Assembly: GCA_025363205.1 (NCBI GenBank)
Contig: JANYEI010000038.1
Coordinates: forward strand, 1 to 64,000
From: Frigoribacterium sp.
Lineage (GTDB): Bacteria > Actinomycetota > Actinomycetes > Actinomycetales > Microbacteriaceae
DNA length: 64,000 nucleotides
Direction of reading: 5' to 3'
The translations under genes and the position numbers were made by a program. Numbering within the stretch: position 1 is the stretch's first letter; every line of letters starts with the position of its first letter. Under the pieces are notes generated by a model, which saw only the letters and a program-made list of their open reading frames with translations, was not told the DNA's origin and did not search any database. This document shows, piece after piece, positions 61,017 to 64,000 of the stretch.

Positions 61017-63509
61017 ATGACCGACATGATCAGCACCCCGACGATTTCGAGCACGGGGAGAATTCAGGGCTCGGCGACCTGGGCGTCGATGCCGATTGTT
61101 CCCCTCGACCCGCGCACGCTTGCGCAGATCGACGGATGGTGGCGAGCCGCCAACTACCTCTCGATCGGACAGATCTACCTGCTCGATAATCCCCTGCTTC
61201 GCGATCCGCTCACGCGTGACGATATCAAGCCGCGACTGCTCGGGCACTGGGGTACAACGCCGGGGCTCAACTTTCTCTATGCGCACCTCAATCGCATCAT
61301 CCGGGAGCGCACGCAGAAGACCCTCTACATCACCGGACCCGGCCACGGCGGCCCGGGAATGGTGGCAAACGGATATCTCGACGGCACGTATTCAGAGCTC
61401 TACTCCCCCATTCGCCAGGACTCGGTCGGTATGCGTCGACTGTTCCGCCAGTTCTCCTTCCCCGGGGGAATCCCGAGCCATGCGGCGCCGAATGTACCTG
61501 GCTCGATCAACGAGGGCGGCGAACTCGGCTATTCGCTGTCGCACGCCTACGGAGCGGCCTTCGACAATCCCGACCTCCTGGTCGCCTGCGTCGTCGGTGA
61601 TGGTGAGGCCGAGACCGGTCCACTCGCGACCGCCTGGCACTCCAACAAGTTCATCGACCCTCTGCAGGATGGCGTGGTGCTGCCGATCCTGCATCTCAAC
61701 GGCTATAAGATCGCAAACCCCACCATCCTCGCCCGCATCCCGGAAGAGCAGCTGCTCGAGCTCATGAGTGGCTACGGACATAAGCCATACATCGTCTCCG
61801 GAGGCTTCGATGGTGAAGATCCCCTTCGGGTTCACGAGCGTATGGCGCAGACGCTCGACGAGGTGCTCAATGAAATCTCCCGGATCAAACGGGCGGCAGC
61901 CGATGGCACCCTCGAGGGCACGGCGGCTTGGCCGATGATCATCCTGCGCACGCCGAAGGGCTGGACCTGCCCCGCTGAAATCGATGGAAAGCCGGTGGAG
62001 AACACCTGGCGTGCCCACCAGGTACCGCTCGCGAACGCCCGCGACACACCGGAGCACACGCGCATCCTCGAGGAGTGGATGCTGACGTACAAGCCGACGG
62101 AGCTCTTCGATGAGGCTGGGCGCCTCTTCGAGTGGATCGCGGAACTCGCTCCCGACGGCGACCTGCGCATGTCCGCGACACCGTTCGCAAACGGCGGCCT
62201 GCTGCGCCGCGATCTCGAGCTGCCCGACTTCCGTACCGCGGGCATCGAGGTGGGAGAGCCGGGGAGTGTTGCGGTCGAATCGACGAAGGTGCTCGGCGGC
62301 TGGCTCTCGGGTGTGATCCGTGCCAATCCCGACAATTTCCGCATCTTCGGTCCGGACGAGACGGCCTCCAACCGTTTGCAGGACGTCTTCGAGGCCACCG
62401 ACAAGCAGTGGAACAGCGCGATCTGGCCGATCGATGAACACCTCGCGCGCGCCGGTCGTGTTATGGAGGTGCTGAGCGAGCACCAGTGCGAGGGATGGCT
62501 CGAGGGATACCTGCTCACCGGTCGCCACGGCATCTTCAATTGCTACGAGGCCTTCATCCACATCATCGACTCGATGTTCAGCCAGCATGCGAAGTGGCTG
62601 CAAGAGTCGAAGAAGCTCGAGTGGCGTCGGCCGATCGCCTCGCTTAACTACCTACTCTCGAGCCACGTCTGGCGCCAGGACCATAATGGATTCAGCCATC
62701 AGGACCCGGGATTCATCGACCACGTCGTGAACAAGAAAGCAAGCATTGTGCGGGTGTATTTCCCGGTTGACGCGAACACGCTGCTCTCCACCTACGACCA
62801 TTGCCTTCGATCGGTCGACTACGTGAACGTGGTCGTCGCTGGCAAGCAGCCAAGTCCGCAGTGGTTGAGCATGCCGGATGCGATCGCGCACTGCACGCGC
62901 GGTGTCGGCATCTGGGGGTGGGCTGGCACCGAGGTCGCGGGGCAGGAGCCGGATGTCGTGCTGGCGTGCGCCGGCGACGTACCGACTCTCGAAACCATGG
63001 CCGCGGTATCCATCCTGCGTGAGCGGCTGCCCGAGTTGCGGGTGCGGGTCGTCAACGTGATCGACCTGATGCGCCTGCAAGACGAGTCGGAGCATCCGCA
63101 CGGCCTTGCGAGCGGGGAGTTCGACGCCATCTTCACGACTGACAAGCCCGTGGTGTTCGCCTATCACGGCTACCCGACGCTGATTCACCGGCTCACCTAT
63201 CGTCGCACCGGGCATTCCAACATCCATGTGCGTGGATTCAACGAGGAGGGCGGCACGACCACGCCGTTCGACATGGCCATGCTCAACAGCCTCGACCGCT
63301 ATCACCTCGTGATGGATGTCATCGACCGGGTGCCGGGCCTTGCTGGCCGTGCGGCGGGGCTCCGCCAGGACATGCAGGATGCCCGCCATCGTGCTCGCGC
63401 CTACACGCGCAAGGAGGGCGAGGACATCCCAGAAGTGGCCGACTGGACCTGGAGCGGATCGGGCGTCGGGGCTACTTCCGCCGCCGAAACGGGCGGGGAC
63501 AACGCCTAG
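61017..63509 (+). CDS. xfp: xylulose-5-phosphate/fructose-6-phosphate phosphoketolase
   Basis: An 830-residue thiamine-diphosphate enzyme cleaving xylulose 5-P (and fructose 6-P) with phosphate to acetyl phosphate plus glyceraldehyde 3-P (or erythrose 4-P). Features: [20 protein letters not shown], the [10 protein letters not shown] segment (106-114), [15 protein letters not shown], and the ThDP/Mg motif [18 protein letters not shown] (194-211). Length is standard. GGAG lies before ATG 61017. The fructose 6-P made by hxlAB could feed it, and the product acetyl phosphate would meet acs at 26.8 kb through acetate. No ack/pta gene is adjacent. Confidence 0.95.
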   Translation: MTDMISTPTISSTGRIQGSATWASMPIVPLDPRTLAQIDGWWRAANYLSIGQIYLLDNPLLRDPLTRDDIKPRLLGHWGTTPGLNFLYAHLNRIIRERTQKTLYITGPGHGGPGMVANGYLDGTYSELYSPIRQDSVGMRRLFRQFSFPGGIPSHAAPNVPGSINEGGELGYSLSHAYGAAFDNPDLLVACVVGDGEAETGPLATAWHSNKFIDPLQDGVVLPILHLNGYKIANPTILARIPEEQLLELMSGYGHKPYIVSGGFDGEDPLRVHERMAQTLDEVLNEISRIKRAAADGTLEGTAAWPMIILRTPKGWTCPAEIDGKPVENTWRAHQVPLANARDTPEHTRILEEWMLTYKPTELFDEAGRLFEWIAELAPDGDLRMSATPFANGGLLRRDLELPDFRTAGIEVGEPGSVAVESTKVLGGWLSGVIRANPDNFRIFGPDETASNRLQDVFEATDKQWNSAIWPIDEHLARAGRVMEVLSEHQCEGWLEGYLLTGRHGIFNCYEAFIHIIDSMFSQHAKWLQESKKLEWRRPIASLNYLLSSHVWRQDHNGFSHQDPGFIDHVVNKKASIVRVYFPVDANTLLSTYDHCLRSVDYVNVVVAGKQPSPQWLSMPDAIAHCTRGVGIWGWAGTEVAGQEPDVVLACAGDVPTLETMAAVSILRERLPELRVRVVNVIDLMRLQDESEHPHGLASGEFDAIFTTDKPVVFAYHGYPTLIHRLTYRRTGHSNIHVRGFNEEGGTTTPFDMAMLNSLDRYHLVMDVIDRVPGLAGRAAGLRQDMQDARHRARAYTRKEGEDIPEVADWTWSGSGVGATSAAETGGDNA

Positions 63510-63645
63510 CGCGTGAATTCGAGCTCGGCTTGGCCCGGGTGGCGAACCAGAACACCATCCGGGAGTTGAAGGAGATCCTGCGCTCCCCTCGATCGGTCGC
63601 GGGATGCGTGTTTGCTGGTACCCGGGTTGACTTTAAGATCACGAT

Positions 63646-63673
63646 TTGACCACACGCCGCGACCGGGTAGAAC
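63646..63673 (+). promoter_or_regulatory. candidate sigma-70-type promoter of the penicillin-binding protein gene
   Basis: TTGACC (63646-63651) and TAGAAC (63668-63673) are separated by 16 bases and lie about 57 bases upstream of the ATG at 63730. Spacing and sequence fit a vegetative promoter. Confidence 0.45.
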
Positions 63674-63729
63674 GACGTGTACAGTCCAACTGACAATGGA
63701 ATAGAGAGGGCGGAAGAGAGGGTGTGGCC

Positions 63730-64000
63730 ATGGCTCGCGAAGCTCGTAATGCCGCTCAGCTGCCCCCGGCGATGAGCCAGAGATCCGTCTCGGACTATGG
63801 GCGGCGCGGCACGGTCTTCGGTTCCCTGTGCGGGCTGCTGTTCTTCAGCCTCCTCGCGGGGGTGCTCGTGGCAGCTCTCGCCGTTCCGTCGATTCTGGTG
63901 GCCAGTCGCGGCGCGACAGCATCCATCGGTTTCTTCGATAATCTGCCCGACTACCTGACGATCGACGCGCAGACAGAGCGCAACCTGATCTACGCGCAGC
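63730..64000 (+). CDS. class A penicillin-binding protein, N-terminal part cut by window edge
   Basis: About 90 codons are visible: a cytoplasmic basic stretch, one membrane anchor (about 30-57, LCGLLFFSLLAGVLVAALAV) and the start of the extracytoplasmic part with FFDNLPDYLTID and RNLIYAQ. This matches the opening of actinobacterial bifunctional transglycosylase/transpeptidases (PonA-like), in which the FxxLPxYL motif precedes the glycosyltransferase domain that polymerises peptidoglycan. A GTG six bases earlier is an alternative start. Catalytic domains lie outside the window. Confidence 0.8.
   Translation, partial: MAREARNAAQLPPAMSQRSVSDYGRRGTVFGSLCGLLFFSLLAGVLVAALAVPSILVASRGATASIGFFDNLPDYLTIDAQTERNLIYAQ

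Noticed and set aside
63627-63640. TTGACTTTAAGATC upstream of the penicillin-binding protein as a DosR box
   Set aside because: Only the central part resembles the box; the GGG and CCC arms are missing.
63472-63696. Small reverse-strand frame after the phosphoketolase
   Set aside because: It has no recognisable family, no ribosome site and overlaps the phosphoketolase 3' end.

Overview
The window is high-GC actinobacterial chromosome. Gene content points to Microbacteriaceae (a Cryobacterium/Leifsonia-like relative): a DUF222/HNH endonuclease, the MSMEG_4193-type phosphatase/DUF3090/SCO1664 operon, a DosR/DosS-type two-component system, cydABDC with a short-loop CydA, DUF2510 and TM0106-family proteins, and xylulose-5-phosphate/fructose-6-phosphate phosphoketolase. 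The family assignment is inference; no rRNA gene is present to test it, and I saw no tRNA gene or CRISPR array.

Left end (1-2.75 kb): a degraded accessory segment. It holds the first codons of an IS3-type transposase, a frameshifted N-terminal scrap of a type I restriction (HsdR-like) protein, an HNH/DUF222 gene, and a frameshifted C-terminal scrap of an Mrr-like restriction enzyme. 2.7-8.1 kb: a taurine/nitrate/sulfonate-type ABC importer (reverse strand), divergent from a CitA/DcuS-like kinase and its response regulator. Both signalling genes look broken: the kinase by a frameshift, the regulator by loss of its DNA-binding domain. 8.1-10.8 kb: hxlA and hxlB (ribulose monophosphate formaldehyde fixation) with an upstream LuxR-type regulator; a shared palindrome in front of hxlB and the regulator is a candidate operator. 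10.9-18.9 kb: acetyltransferase, ribose-family ABC importer divergent from a PucR-like regulator, esterase, short-chain dehydrogenase, aldo/keto reductase.

19-28.8 kb: the conserved phosphatase/DUF3090/SCO1664 operon, an AAA-ATPase/VWA pair, a diacylglycerol-kinase-like protein, a second aldo/keto reductase and acetyl-CoA synthetase. 28.8-43.4 kb: a low-oxygen block made of DevR/DevS-like regulators, a universal stress protein, cydABDC (cytochrome bd and its assembly exporter), an Mg2+ P-type ATPase with a second universal stress protein, a FetB-like permease and a VIT-family transporter. DosR-box-like palindromes lie between devS and the first stress protein, upstream of the second stress protein/mgtA, upstream of the DUF2269 gene (at the 3' end of a MarR gene), and, more weakly, upstream of the phosphoketolase at 61 kb. 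This suggests one dispersed oxygen-responsive regulon.

43.4-49.5 kb: OmpR/HK pair followed by a ferric-reductase-like flavocytochrome, an exported FMN-binding protein and ApbE flavin transferase (an extracytoplasmic electron-transfer module), then MarR and DUF2269. 49.5-60.9 kb: small hypotheticals, an exo/endonuclease-fold protein, a large TM0106 nuclease-helicase, a DUF2510 membrane protein, a J-domain/NERD-like fusion, glutathione peroxidase, and a RecQ-like helicase with a phosphoribosyltransferase-like tail. 61-64 kb: phosphoketolase and the start of a class A penicillin-binding protein. Short tandem duplications of 15-18 bp recur throughout, two of them duplicating the last codons of a gene.
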